A stretch of 64,000 bases of DNA from Saccharina japonica. Its lineage: Eukaryota > Sar > Phaeophyceae > Laminariales > Laminariaceae. Each line of letters starts with the position of its first letter. Within the stretch, counting starts at the first letter, position 1. Shown here piece by piece: positions 11,123 to 21,489 of this stretch. The notes beneath the pieces were generated by a model, which ran no database searches, was not told the origin of the DNA, and saw only the letters and a list, made by a program, of their open reading frames with translations. A program made the position numbers and the translations under genes. The stretch lies in assembly GCA_008828725.1 (NCBI GenBank), contig MEHQ01003815.1, forward strand, positions 1 to 64,000. Reading direction: 5' to 3'.

Positions 11123-11280
11123 GGGGATAAGAGTAGCGAAAAGTTTATTTGTAATCTATGGAAACAACGTAATGAGCGCCCAAGTGTTGGAGGTGTCTCT
11201 ATTCAATATGAAGAGTAGGAACGGTGTTTCGTCTCGAAAGGGATGCGTGGTCAATGGTCAAATGACTAAGGCAAGCAACA

Positions 11281-11832
11281 AATGAGTACCCCCCCCTCCC
11301 CCCCCCGGAAACATTAGGCTGACTATTTTTTGCTTGGGTTTTGATTGTGTTTTTTATATGCGCTGGACAATGGACGATTTTGTTTTGTACGTAAGCCCCC
11401 CGCCTCCTCCCTTAATATGCAAGCTTTGGTTAAGTGTTCAATAATATTAACACTGCATAGAGTACCCTCACGTAAGGAGAAGCTAGATAGTACAAGGTTT
11501 TGCAGTACGTGGGCTCCGTGAGCGTCCTTATAGATTATATATTATTGCTGTTTGAAGTTTATGTGAAAGACGCATAATCGTTAAGTTGTACCACGTGCGG
11601 TTCGCTGTTGAATAGTCGGAGGATTTGGTGACGGAGGTGTAATATTTTTGTATATATGTTCGACTGTATTTCAGGACGAATTATTACTGCTGTGCCGACA
11701 TGCTCACCTGCATTCAAGCTGATTGTTGAACGGGTTTTCGAGACCAGGCCAGTACAGGAACATTGTATTTGTTTGGTTGCGGTTTGGAAATACCATATAT
11801 ATGGTAATTTGATGCATGGGTATGATAATTCG
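11281..11832. other. no gene seen; C-runs and AT-rich DNA
   Basis: Two C-runs near 11289-11307 precede AT-rich sequence with no supported open frame. Nothing else recognised. Confidence 0.5.
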
Positions 11833-12098
11833 CGGAGTATGATGATATTTGATAGGGTAGAAAGCTGAGGTCTTGATCATCAATATCTTTATCGCCCTTT
11901 CGGTATTTTGAACTGTATTGTTTTATTGATCTTTTGGATACGCGCTGGAGAACTGTTGTTGTTTCCTGTGCATACCCCCCCCCCCGCGGCAGAGGATTTC
12001 GGGGAGTATGATAATACTTGAGAGGGTAGAAAGCTGAGGTCTTGATGACCAATATTTTAATCGCCTTTTTGGTATTTTGGACTGTGTTGTTTTACTTT
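11833..12098. repeat. direct repeat, period 170 bp, two copies
   Basis: The segment GGAGTATGATgATATTTGA...GGGTAGAAAGCTGAGGTCTTGAT at 11833-11937 recurs at 12003-12098 with scattered differences. Confidence 0.75.
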
Positions 12099-12151
12099 GA
12101 GATTATGTCGAGATTGATACTAAAATCTGGGCGGTTTAGTGATACTTCCAA

Positions 12152-12320
12152 TTTCATGCAGTTGAGACCGTCCCTTCGGGAAGGCTGCGTGTTGATTACT
12201 GAAAAGACGTTGGAATAAGGCCACTATCCTATTTTTCCTGTTTCATGCAGTTGAGACCGTCACATCGGGAAGGCTGTGTGTTGATTACCGGAAAGAGGTT
12301 GGAGTACGGCCAATATATAT
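12152..12320. repeat. direct repeat, period 89 bp, two copies
   Basis: TTTCATGCAGTTGAGACCG, followed by TCGGGAAGGCTG and GTGTTGATTAC, occurs at 12152 and again at 12241, with similar spacing to a GGCCA(A/C)TAT end. Confidence 0.8.
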
Positions 12321-12321
12321 T

Positions 12322-12545
12322 TTCGCGGATTTGAGTTTGGGTTTTTCGACACTGGTTTTGAATATTTTTGGATTTGAGTTTGGGTTTGTCGGCCCTGATT
12401 TTGGGTTTTTCGGATTTGACTCTGGGTTTTTCAACACTGATTTTGGGTTTTTCGGATTCCAGCATGGGTTTTTCGACATTGATTTTGGGTTTTTCCTATT
12501 TGAGTTTGAGTTTTTCGATACAAATTTTGGATTTTTCGTTTGTCG
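12322..12545. repeat. minisatellite, 21-bp half-unit in 42-bp pairs
   Basis: Repeats of a GATTTTGGGTTTTTCG core, in which three successive 42-base units (GATTTTGGG...GGGTTTTTCaACA/gACAT) are clear between about 12400 and 12525. Earlier and later copies are more diverged. Both strands are open in several frames purely because of the repeat, so apparent proteins here are not genes. Confidence 0.8.
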
Positions 12546-12770
12546 GTACGAATCTGGTTGAGATTTTGGATTTTGGATTAGCTTGGTGTTCACAGCAGGG
12601 AGGCAGTTGCTTGGTCATATAGTGGGTTTTTGGAATTTCTGTGTTTGATGTACTATAGCACCACAGCAGTGCTACTTGTAGTGACACGACCAGAGGATTT
12701 ATGTGTTGGATGATTGTGGACCTACTTGGGAGGCTGTTATATCATGACAGTGTGCTGCGACTTGGGAGGC

Positions 12771-13103
12771 TGTTGGTCATAAATGTTCGTCATAAGTCGC
12801 ACCCGTGTGTGATGTGTCTGATCGTGCGAATACGTACGTGTGATTTGTGTAACTGGAATAGGCGGCAGGATTTTTATATTCCCGGATAGGTTTAGGTGTA
12901 AATAGCATCTGGATACTGGGCCAAAGGGATGGAGTACCATTCTCCCCTTGACTTCACTTGACTTCGGTCGGTTCTCCTTCACGGTGGTTTCTAATACACA
13001 CCTGGACAACATCTTCTTTCTCGCCTCATGGCAACTTCCGGAGTGTTCTCCAACTGCACCTAACTCGTAACCGCGACAACCCCTTGCACGAGGTGATCGA
13101 TTA
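12771..13103 (+). mobile_element. LTR of family 'f', copy 2
   Basis: About 333 bases from TGTTGGTCATAA to GATCGATTA, matching the minus-strand copy at 1620-1942 with roughly one difference per ten to fifteen bases. It is followed at once by CTACC (13104-13108) and then by segment 'a'. The left side reads CTTGGGAGGC, a purine-rich tract placed like the polypurine tract before a 3' LTR. This copy is therefore best read as a 3' LTR whose internal region lies to its left. Confidence 0.65.
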
Positions 13104-13412
13104 CTACCGCCGATAATGTGGCCCGACCAATCACAGGCCTTCAAAGTGGTCAACAATAGTCAGGCGTTTCCGTAGGAAACAATGTTCCCCCCCAATTTTG
13201 TTTTTCTGAACGAGCCGCTTCCAGGTGGTCCAAGGCATGTCTGTACAAAGTTTCACGCAACTATTCGAAGATTTGACTGGGTATGATGATATTAAGTCAT
13301 ATTTAACGCTCAAAATATCGATTCCATACTGAAACTAAGTAATTACGAGGCGACGCCTATTTTTGCACTTTTACCGCACACAAGTCCGAATGGCCACGCC
13401 GTTTTTTTGAAA
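13104..13412 (+). repeat. dispersed repeat segment 'a', copy 1
   Basis: Matches 19446-19755 in direct orientation, starting CTACCGCCGA(T/A)AATGTGGCCC and ending near the CCACGCCGTTTTT word. It is the right flank of the family 'f' insertion. Confidence 0.8.
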
Positions 13413-13449
13413 TCCGGAGCGGTCTCACCATGGTAGCCAGCTGTTGTAG

Positions 13450-13780
13450 TTTGTAAAGAGAGTCCCGAGAGGAGATGTCGAGGCTTCGAAGCGGGCAACG
13501 GTGGTGGCGCCGTAAGTGTCTCGCCGTGGCGCAAGAGCTATTGGACTGGTGTATTATTCACATCGTACTATTAATAGTAATAGGCCTCTTCTCAAAATTT
13601 TACTTGTATGAGGCGACTCCGTAAGAGGCCCCTTCTCGCTTCCCGCTATTGTTTCCTGCTGCTTGCTGACACGGTACGGGAAGCGACAATTCAATCTCAA
13701 ATGAACTCGATGTTTTGTGCGTAGGCTATTAACGTAGCTACTATACTACTGTAGTTTTTTCACATGTACGTACCATACAG
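13450..13780 (-). repeat. dispersed repeat segment 'b', inverted relative to 20.0-20.4 kb
   Basis: The reverse complement of this stretch matches 20045-20390. Landmarks are ACTATTAATAGT, the tract GCTTCCCGTACCGTGTCAGC, and CTACAGCAGTAGTATAGTAGC. Confidence 0.75.
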
Positions 13781-13789
13781 AAGTAATCG

Positions 13790-13998
13790 TCGTAAGCATG
13801 AGTTTGATCACGAAAGCAAGGAAAGCATGCGTCATATATGAATACTCGTATATACAGAAGGCCGTACTTGGTACACACACTATCGTTGAGTTTGGAGGAC
13901 ACACACATGAACCATCAGTCTGTTGTTCAAGTGAAATCGTCTTATAACATAGTCATCATAACTGAATCGGTACCACGGACACAGAAGGAACATATCAC
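13790..13998 (-). repeat. dispersed repeat segment 'c', uninterrupted copy
   Basis: The reverse complement of this segment matches 19181-19243 joined to 16588-16740. The uninterrupted form here is the empty-site counterpart of the 2.4-kb insertion at 16742-19180. Landmarks: GCATGACGCATGC-like region, GTATATACAGAAGG, and CACACACTATCGTT. Confidence 0.75.
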
Positions 13999-14124
13999 CA
14001 TTTAGCGGTGATCAGACAGTCAATATTGATTATCGACGGTCTGATCTCCGCTAAATGGTGATATGTTCCAGCTGATATGTTCCTTCTGTGTCCCCGTGGT
14101 ACCGATTCATTTATGATGACTATG
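13948..14124. repeat. long imperfect hairpin
   Basis: CATAGTCATCATAA...GGTACCACGG...CACCATTTAGCGG at the left pairs with the reverse complement ending TATGATGACTATG at 14124. Arms are about 75-90 bases. The right arm carries a small internal duplication (GCTGATATGTTCC). A fragment of the right arm recurs at about 14130-14172. Confidence 0.8.
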
Positions 14125-14172
14125 TAATCAAGACGGCCGTATCGACTGTCTGATCTCCGCTAAATGGTGATA

Positions 14173-14494
14173 TTAAAAAATTAAAAAAACAACAGCTGTG
14201 AGCTCGAGGATTTCGTCGAAGCTCATCTTTGCTAGCTGAGTGTAATACTTCGATCGCGCGTTCTTACGGATTTTAATGTCCTCATGTAGGATGTACATCC
14301 CGTATGAGGGGGACACCATCTGAGGCTGTAGAATTCAGGGAGTGTGTGTCTATTTGTGGGGGAAGGAATCATTAAAATTAAATTAAAATTAAAATTAAAC
14401 AGTCTGAAATAAACGTACCAGGTATACTATAGTGTTCCGACAAGTTTACGTGATAGAGTGGTTCTACTATTTGTAGCCATGTATGGCATATAAT
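14173..14494. other. no gene seen; AT-rich intergenic DNA
   Basis: AT-rich with an AAATTAAA run near 14370-14400. Nothing recognised. Confidence 0.5.
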
Positions 14495-15544
14495 AAGAGG
14501 TGTGTGAGGACAGGTTATGGAGTAAAACTTAAAAGCACCTGGATTAATTTTTTATTAATTAGTGATTTGGGTTTTTGTAGTGTGCATTATTTATTTGTAC
14601 CTATAAGGTATCTTTAGTGGCAATTAGTAAGAACACCAACAACAACGTTTATCCTTTATAACTGTTAAAGTGGGGGGGGGAGACACATACATACAAGGGT
14701 ATGAACCAATCAACCATGTTGACAGGAGGTATGTTAAAATCTAGTATGAATTTTCAGGGGTTTTTTTGGGGGGAATTTGTTTGTAACAAGTAAATAGTGG
14801 TTAATCAGACGATTTTATTATAATAGCAGTATTATATTTTGCAGAAGAGGTGTGTGAGGACAGGTTGTGGAGTAAAACTTAAACGCACCTGGATGGTTTT
14901 AATTAATTAGTGATTTGGGTTTTTAATAGTGTGCATTATTTATTTTTCCTAAAGGTATCTTTATGGCAATTAGTAGGTAGGGGTTAAAAAAAGTTTTTAT
15001 CCCTTATAACTGTTAAAGGGAGGGGGGCTCATATGGGGCGAGCGTTGACATAGCCCTGACCCTCATGCCAGGCCTTGGGTTCAACCGAGGGGGGATCTCT
15101 GTATGCGGCCGTAGTCGATATGACCATAGACCCTCGCATCCCTACAATGCCGGGACGGAGCGCGTTGGGTTTTCACCAACCAGGCAGACATTGCTTGCAC
15201 CAAGCGCGAAACGCCGTGAGGTATTGGGCGAGTCGCATGGAAGGTGAGCTGCATCCTGCTAAGAACCGCCTCTGAGGCGGACTTGCATATGGACGACAGC
15301 TTCAATGAGTTAATTTAATTTCTGGTGTGGCCACTTCCGGAGACAGCAATGGGTTTTACTATGTAACTGCCTCGGGGGGGGAGACACATAGAGACAGGGG
15401 TGTGAACCAATCAACCATGTTGACAGGACGTATGTTAAAATTAGTATGAATTTTCAGGGTTTTTTGGGGGTGAAATGTTTGTAACTAAGTAAATAGTGGT
15501 CAATCAGACGATTTTAATTATATAGCAGTTATTATATTTTGCAG
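14495..15544. repeat. 350-bp tandem repeat, second copy split by an insertion
   Basis: Copy 1 is 14495-14844. Copy 2 begins at 14845 with the same AAGAGGTGTGTGAGGACAGG, stops in a G-run near 15027, and resumes in the G-run near 15374 to end at 15544. The interrupting segment 15028-15373 has no counterpart in copy 1. Confidence 0.85.
15028..15373 (+). mobile_element. insertion of unknown type inside the 350-bp repeat
   Basis: About 346 bases of higher GC than its surroundings, absent from the first tandem copy. Its middle (CCCTACAATGCCGGGACGG...GTTTTCACC..CCAGGCAGAC) is similar to 28065-28110 (CCCTATAATGCCGGGGTG...GGTTCACACCGGTCAGGCA). It is probably a member of a dispersed family. No terminal inverted repeat was visible, and the G-run hides any target duplication. 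Confidence 0.5.
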
Positions 15545-16587
15545 TATGGTTTTAGGTTAGTGGTGTGTGGCAGGGGGGGGGGAGAGGTGGTTAGTACGTA
15601 GGGTAGAATCAGATGGTGGGGGATACATTGTATTTAATATTAGTAGTATGTTGAGAATGTATCGTATTTCATCATGGGGGTGAAAAAGTCAGGGCGGAGA
15701 TGGTGTACGTAACAGGTATACTTTACACAGACAGGTCTTTTTGGTGTTGTCATGTGATAATGTTGATCCATACATAGGTTACCAAACCCAGTAACTCCCT
15801 GTTTTTTGTAGCCGCAGACCCATGTCGATCCACGGTCCATCCCAGTCCCGTTGATCAGGTCGTGTCGGCATACGTAGAGGATTGCTGTTTTACGTACCCA
15901 TCATTCCTCATTGATGGTGCATGTGGGCAATCTATAGACATTTTTACGCACGCACGCGGTTTTTCACCTGAAAGTATGCAGAGGAGAGCCAGAAGAGGTG
16001 GTCTTAGGTTTTTGCAGTCACAGGCGTTCGAGCAGTGCACTTGAAGCTACAGCTCCTTGTCTTTCCACCTAAAGCTCTATCGGGCAGTACGTAAATCACA
16101 AAGGTCTGGACCAAGACCTGGTGCCGCAAGCGCTAAAAGGAGGTGATATGAGACGAGCTCAAACGGAATGACAAAAGTGCGCTGCTCACAGCGGTGATCC
16201 CACCCCTTGTTTTCCTCCTTCCCTCCAAGAGGAAGGTTTCACCTCGAAGAAGGCCGGGCAGCATGAGCTGTTATGTCCTTTGCGTGCGTCATGAAATTGA
16301 GACGTACGGCGGCGGGGTGAATTGATTTTTTTGGGGGGGTTATGTTTGGATTTTTGGGTATGTTCAAACTCGTTTTGTATTATTAATATAATAATGTATG
16401 CTTCTATGCGGGTTATTTCCGGGGAGTTTCGAGCTAGTGTGTTGTTTTTGGTTCAGATATTGTTCTACTGGAATGCCATAAAAGTGGGGTTATACTTCTC
16501 GATATATTTGTATAATACACCAGGTTTCAGTGTACATGGGTTGGCTGAGCCATATTCTGTTATTTGGTTCTTGATATATATATTGTG
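15545..16587. other. no gene seen; intergenic DNA
   Basis: Short frames only; nothing recognised. The rightmost part is AT-rich. Confidence 0.45.
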
Positions 16588-16740
16588 ATATGTTCCTTCT
16601 GTGTCCGTGGTACCGATTCATTTATTATGTTGACTATGTTATCAAGACGACCGACACGTGAGCAACAGACTGATGGCTCATGTGTGTGTCCTCCAAACTG
16701 AACGATAGTGTGTGTACCAAGTACGTCCTTCTGTATATAG
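16588..16740 (+). repeat. dispersed repeat segment 'c', left piece
   Basis: Matches the reverse complement of 13845-13998, from GATATGTTCCTTCTGTGTCC to CCTTCTGTATATA. It continues after the 2.4-kb insertion at 19181. Confidence 0.75.
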
Positions 16741-16741
16741 G

Positions 16742-19180
16742 CAGGGATGGATACCGAACCCGAAAAAAAACGTTCGATGTTTTTTCAAAATACCGAAACT
16801 CATAAATCGTTTCGGTATTTTTTCGGTATTTTTCGGTATTTCAGGAAAACGAGTTTCGGTATTTTCCCGGTATTTTTCGGTATCCCACAAAGAGAGTTTC
16901 GGTATTTCTTGGTACAATCGCGCTGGGTTTGACTGGACGTATTATACGTGGTACCGAGTATGGTGCAAGATTAGGTATATACTGATCACAGGCACGATGT
17001 GGGGCATATGAACAATACCACCATGGGCCCTGCAAAAGTCTCGAAAGTCGGACGAAAAAGGGGTGAAACTGCCTTCGTTGATGGCTGATGATTAGAGGTC
17101 ATTATGATGACCAACAACAGTCAACAATAACTCGTTTTGCTGATGGCTAGCCCGTGGTCACAAAACACGCCAAGAAACGACTCGACGGGAAACTACAAAT
17201 AACTACCTGCCACAAAATAATCCATGCACCATGCACCGCAGTTAGCAGTAGTAGTGGTACCATTAATCAGCTGAGTACCATTATACCCTTACTCAAGGCA
17301 ACGGTGCTAGCAATAGCTGCGGGACGCCATCCCGTAACACATATACTCGTATATGTACGAGTATCTTCAAACCAAATACTACCAGGAAGAAAAAACAAAT
17401 ATATAAATAATGAGTATGTACGACGGCAAATAATATAAGAAAATATACACGAGACAAATATGTACGAACATGCATTCAGGGCGCAGACAGAGTCCCGAGG
17501 GAACAAGGCTGCTATTCGCTGGTTTGATCAGTTTGTTGATCTGTCCAGCTGGTGAACCAACAGAAGGACGATATAAAAACACCAGACATATAATAAGCAG
17601 ATTATCATCAGACATGATGAGCAGATTATACAGAGGGCAGAAGCAGTCTTCTATGCAGGGCATTCATTAGTAGTTCGGCGTCTGTTGCGCGCCGGTGCGC
17701 AAGCCCCCCACAGGGGACCCCGGAGGACCGCCGGAGGCAAACAAAAAGGAATATTTGCGCGAATATACGCCTCGAAACCATGTAGAAAGCCTTCTAATTT
17801 ATTTTTGGCGAATGGAAAAAAGTGCCTAAAAAACAACAAAAAAGGCCTACGGCGAATAGCATAGATGCCTACTTTTTGTCTTCGACTATGGCAAATAGGG
17901 CAAGGGGTCTAACATATGTTCAATTACGGCCAATTGGGCAAAAGGTGCTTTAAAAAAAAAAAGTTTACGTACGGCGAATTATTTGAAAAAAAATACTTGG
18001 AAAAAAATAGTCTCCCAAGGGCGATTTAGAAATAAACGATCAACTTAAAATTACGCGCTGCGGCGAAAAATGTTACGCGCTCAAAATCTAGTGTTGTTGC
18101 GCTGCGCGCAACCAGCGTCGCGGCGACTGTTGCGCGCCGCAGGCGCGCAAGCCCCCCGCAGGGGCGCCCGGAGGCCCCCCCGGGAGGGCTCCCGGAGGGC
18201 TGCCGGAGGCGAACAAATTGCTATATATGCGCGAATATAGGCCTCAAAACCTAGTATAAATACTTTTAATTCATTTTCGGCGACAGCGAATAGAAAAAAA
18301 GTGCCAAATTTTTGTTTTCGGCTATGGCGAATAGGACAAGGGGCCTAAAAGATGTTCGATTACGGCCAATAGGACAAAAGGTGTTTGAATAAAACAAACG
18401 CCTACGGCGAATTATTAAAAAGAAGAACGCCTCCGGCGATTGAGAAAAAAAGATCCCCAAAAAAATAGCCTCCGGCGAGAAATAAACGCGCAACAAAAAA
18501 TTACGCCTGCGGCGAAAAATGTTGTGCGCCCAAAATCGCGCGTTGCCCTGCGCGCAACCAGCCTCGCGGCGACTGTTGCGCAAACCGGCTGTTTTACTCA
18601 AATGTTGCGCCAGCGCAACAGCGCAACACCTAATCAATGCCCTGGCTGTGCATGTAGGCTGCAGGCGGTAGATGTTTGTTCTTTAAATAAAGCCACGCTG
18701 CGGCAGCTTTCAGAACTGTTTTTTGTCCGTTTGTGTCCGTTCGCGACCAGGGGGGTACACCCCCACGGGCACATACCCAACCATTATGAAGAGCATCTAT
18801 TGATGCTTCGAAGGGCTTCGCCCTTCTCAGCATCAAATATCTCCTCATTATAATGACATATTTAGGCTTTCTTACAACGGGGGTGACAAATACCGAAACA
18901 ATAATACCGTACTCCGGTATCGGTAATTCGGTATTGGTAAAATGCCCGATACATCGTGAGTTGTGGTACGTTGTGGTTCGTTTTTAGACGGTAGGTGTTG
19001 TTATATGCCGTACGGGGGCATTCTGAAAGAGGGAGGACAAATACGGATTCCGGTATTTCCGGTATTTCGGTATCGGTATAATACCGATACCGAACCCGTT
19101 TTTTTACGAGTTTCGGTATCGCATACCGATACCGGAATTCCGGTATTTTCGGTTCGGTTCGGTATCGGTATCCATCCCTG
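16742..19180. mobile_element. non-autonomous DNA transposon with CGGTATT-rich ends
   Basis: Begins CAGGGATGGATACCGA and ends TCGGTATCCATCCCTG, a terminal inverted repeat of about 16 bases. Both ends are packed with the word CGGTATT and its complement in both orientations (16790-16915 and 18890-19170), as in hAT-type subterminal regions. Flanks read ...CTGTATATAGG and TATACGAG..., while the empty copy at 13840-13856 reads CTGTATATACGAG on its reverse strand. A TATA or decayed 8-bp target duplication fits. No transposase frame is seen inside. The interior holds unrelated DNA plus a 445-bp tandem repeat. Confidence 0.7.
17683..18600. repeat. 445-bp tandem repeat, two copies plus start of a third
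   Basis: The start word TGTTGCGC occurs at 17683, 18128 and 18573, exactly 445 bases apart each time, although the copies differ at many positions. Each unit opens with a GC-rich, hairpin-prone block (GCGCGCAAGCCCCCC..CCGGAGG) and continues with A-rich sequence studded with GGCGAA words. Confidence 0.85.
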
Positions 19181-19269
19181 TATACGAGTATTCATAGATG
19201 ACGCATGCTTTCCTTGCTTTCGTGATCACACTCATACTTACGACGAATACTTCGGTATTTTTGTACTAT

Positions 19270-19370
19270 ACCAGGTGTACCAGGTACGTACGAGCTGGTT
19301 CAGGCATATCGCCCAAAATTTCGTCAGTCACGAATGCCGCATGCAATAGCAACTCCTATGTCACATATGT
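19270..19370 (+). repeat. dispersed repeat segment 'd', copy 2
   Basis: Matches 615-714 directly. Followed without a break by segments 'e' and 'a', which gives the pre-insertion order d-e-a. Confidence 0.7.
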
Positions 19371-19371
19371 G

Positions 19372-19755
19372 GTATCATACTGACCGCGATAAACAGTGGA
19401 AGAGGGTGACATCGCCAGTTTTTTGTTCTAGGACCTAGAACTGGAGCTACCGCCGAAAATGTGGCCCGACCAATCACAGGCCTTCAAAGTGGTCAACAAC
19501 AGTCAGGCGTTTCCGTAGGAAAACATGTTTTTCCCCAATTTTGGTTTTCTGAACAAGCCGCTTCCAGGTGGTCCAAGGCATGTTTGTACATAGTTTCACT
19601 CAAATATTCGAAGATCTGACTGCGTATGATCATATTAAGTAATATTTAACGCCCAAAATCGATTATATACTGAAACTAAGTAATTACGAGGCGACGCCTA
19701 TTTTTGCACTTTTACCGCACGAAAGTCCGAATATCCACGCCGTTTTTGGGAGATA
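19372..19755 (+). repeat. segments 'e' and 'a' joined: empty target site of the family 'f' LTR element
   Basis: Segment 'e' (19372-19450) matches the reverse complement of 1948-2024, and segment 'a' (to 19755) matches 13104-13412. They meet at a single CTACC, with no LTR between them. This is the uninterrupted arrangement. Confidence 0.75.
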
Positions 19756-20003
19756 GACCCTGAAATTTGGTACACGTGTTTTATGACCCTACCTGAGCTT
19801 TTTACGAATAGGTTTTTTTTTTTTTTTTCGCCAGAAGTTTTTAATCTCGTAAGACTTAAATTTCCCGAAAAATTACAAAACAAAAAATATCGGACGAAAA
19901 CAAAATCAGAGAAAACATTCGTAAACGGCTCAGGTAGGGCGCATAAAACACGTGTACTCGTACAAAAATTTAGGGTCTATCTCCCAAAAACGGCGTGGAC
20001 ATT
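19735..20003. repeat. foldback element, arms about 75 bp
   Basis: CCACGCCGTTTTTGGGAGAT with the following GACCCT, ACACGTGTTTTATG and CCTACCTGAGC at 19735-19811 are repeated in inverse at about 19925-20003. The loop is about 115 bases and includes a T-run. The paralogous locus at 13396-13412 has only the left end word, so the hairpin is extra at this site. Confidence 0.75.
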
Positions 20004-20044
20004 GGCCACTGACTGAATTTTCCGCGGTATACTTGAACCAGCCT

Positions 20045-20390
20045 GTACATGTATATAAACTACAGCAGTAGTATAGTAGCTACGTAAATAGCCTACGCAC
20101 AAAACATCGAATTCATTTGAGATTGAACTGCCGCTTCCCGTACCGTGTCAGCAAACAGCAGGCAACAATAGGCGGAAGCGGGAAGGGACCTCGTACGGAG
20201 TAACCTCATACTAGTATAATTTTGGGAAGAGGCCTATTACTATTAATAGTACGATGTGAAGAATACACCAGTCCGATACCTCTTGCGCCACGGCAAGACA
20301 CTTACGGCGCGACCACCGTTGCCCGCTTTGAAGCCTCGACCATCCTCGAGGGACCGCTTGCACACGGCGGCACGAAGCTCCTTTGCTGTA
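20045..20390 (+). repeat. dispersed repeat segment 'b', copy 2
   Basis: Reverse-complement match to 13450-13780. Confidence 0.75.
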
Positions 20391-21245
20391 CATTCATACT
20401 ATAAGGGTATTAGAAACAAACTGCAGTCCATTGTGATGCGTATTCACGCGTATCATACTATTTATAATAGCATGTGCCATGAAACGCTACGATTAATGCG
20501 ATATTTGTATTATAACCCTTATATTACTTTCAACAAGTGAGCAGATTAGTTGACTAGTTGGCATTGGGGGAAATGTACGTATCATACCCGGTAACAGTTA
20601 TACCAGGTACCACGTATCTGGCACCCTTTAGTCCCGATTCGACTCCCAGTAATTTCCCATAATCTTTCCATGACACGTTTTAGTACTATGTAATACACGT
20701 ATATAATTCTCGTACGTGCTACCAGTTATATATTTATGGAAGCCACCCCCGTGTTATGCTTTTTACGTTTCAGAAGTTCCAAGGTTTCCAAACGCTGTAC
20801 GTATTAATAACTCATGGTGTACCTCGATATTTGCATAAGGTTGACAGGGTTTGTATTGTTGTACTTTACTGCTGAAAATAATCTATACCCTCTCCGGGCC
20901 TGCCACAGCCGTGCGTTACGCTGTGGTTCTATTAATACGCTGTTTACAAGCCGGCACCGACCGACGTCCGGCTCGTACGTATTGGGCTTCAAGTTTGTAA
21001 AGGGTATCTACGTTGTGCTGTGTATTCGCGCATATCTTTTACTCTGATTACGATGTCCATTTCCTCGCAAATCGCTCTCGGGCGCCCGTGGGTCAAATCG
21101 GCTAACCGTGGCTCCGTATTTCTCGTTTTTGCCCTATACCTCCCTCACGCCGTTCAGGGTGTCCTAGCTGTCAGCGCTGATGTTTGCGTGTCGTTGCCTG
21201 TCATTGAGTTCATACATACTGCTGCTGTGCTTTGTCACAACATAT
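20391..21245. other. no gene seen; intergenic DNA
   Basis: Only short unconvincing frames. The ACCAGGTACCACGTA word family is present near 20600. Nothing else recognised. Confidence 0.45.
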
Positions 21246-21380
21246 ACAAACAATTTGGGAATTAAAGATCCACGGCTCATTTCGAGAAGTTTAGAGACTA
21301 TTTGGATCCATCTCAAACACATTTTGTTTTTGTTTTTACATACCTACGAACGTATCTGGAAACACATGCGTATATAATAT
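21246..21380 (+). repeat. conserved flank of satellite array 1
   Basis: CAATTTGGG, CGGCTCATTTCGA and ATCTCAAACAC in this order match 50332-50465 (CAATTTGGG, CCGGCTCATTTCGAAAA, ATCTTAAACACG). It precedes array 1, while its partner follows array 2. Confidence 0.65.
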
Positions 21381-21489
21381 AATAAGGATTACATTTCATC
21401 CCTGCGTTTTCCGAGCCCGGCGCCCATTGGTCGAGGGGGCCTCCAAGCCCGGCGCCCATTTGTCGAGGGGGGCTCCAAGCCCGCCCCCG

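Larger units (their letters stand above)
7100..11280 (+). mobile_element. nearly full-length LINE with degraded ORF1 and ORF2
   Basis: In order: an ORF1-like frame (7143-7676), an endonuclease (about 7678-8943), a reverse transcriptase (8934-10218) and a C-terminal region ending in a Cys/His cluster (to 11122). The coding strand is strikingly A- and G-rich compared with its flanks. No poly-A or simple-repeat tail is visible after 11122, so the 3' edge is approximate, and so is the 5' edge. At least seven stops or frame changes interrupt ORF2, and both catalytic centres carry damaging substitutions. Confidence 0.85.

Noticed and set aside
12331..12622. Phe/Gly-rich repetitive proteins
   Set aside because: Translation of a minisatellite; no start context or domain.
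15100..15200. Possible 5S rRNA fragment in the 15.1-kb insertion
   Set aside because: A few words (GACCATAGACCCTC) resemble 5S rRNA, but the box A/C positions and overall order do not fit.
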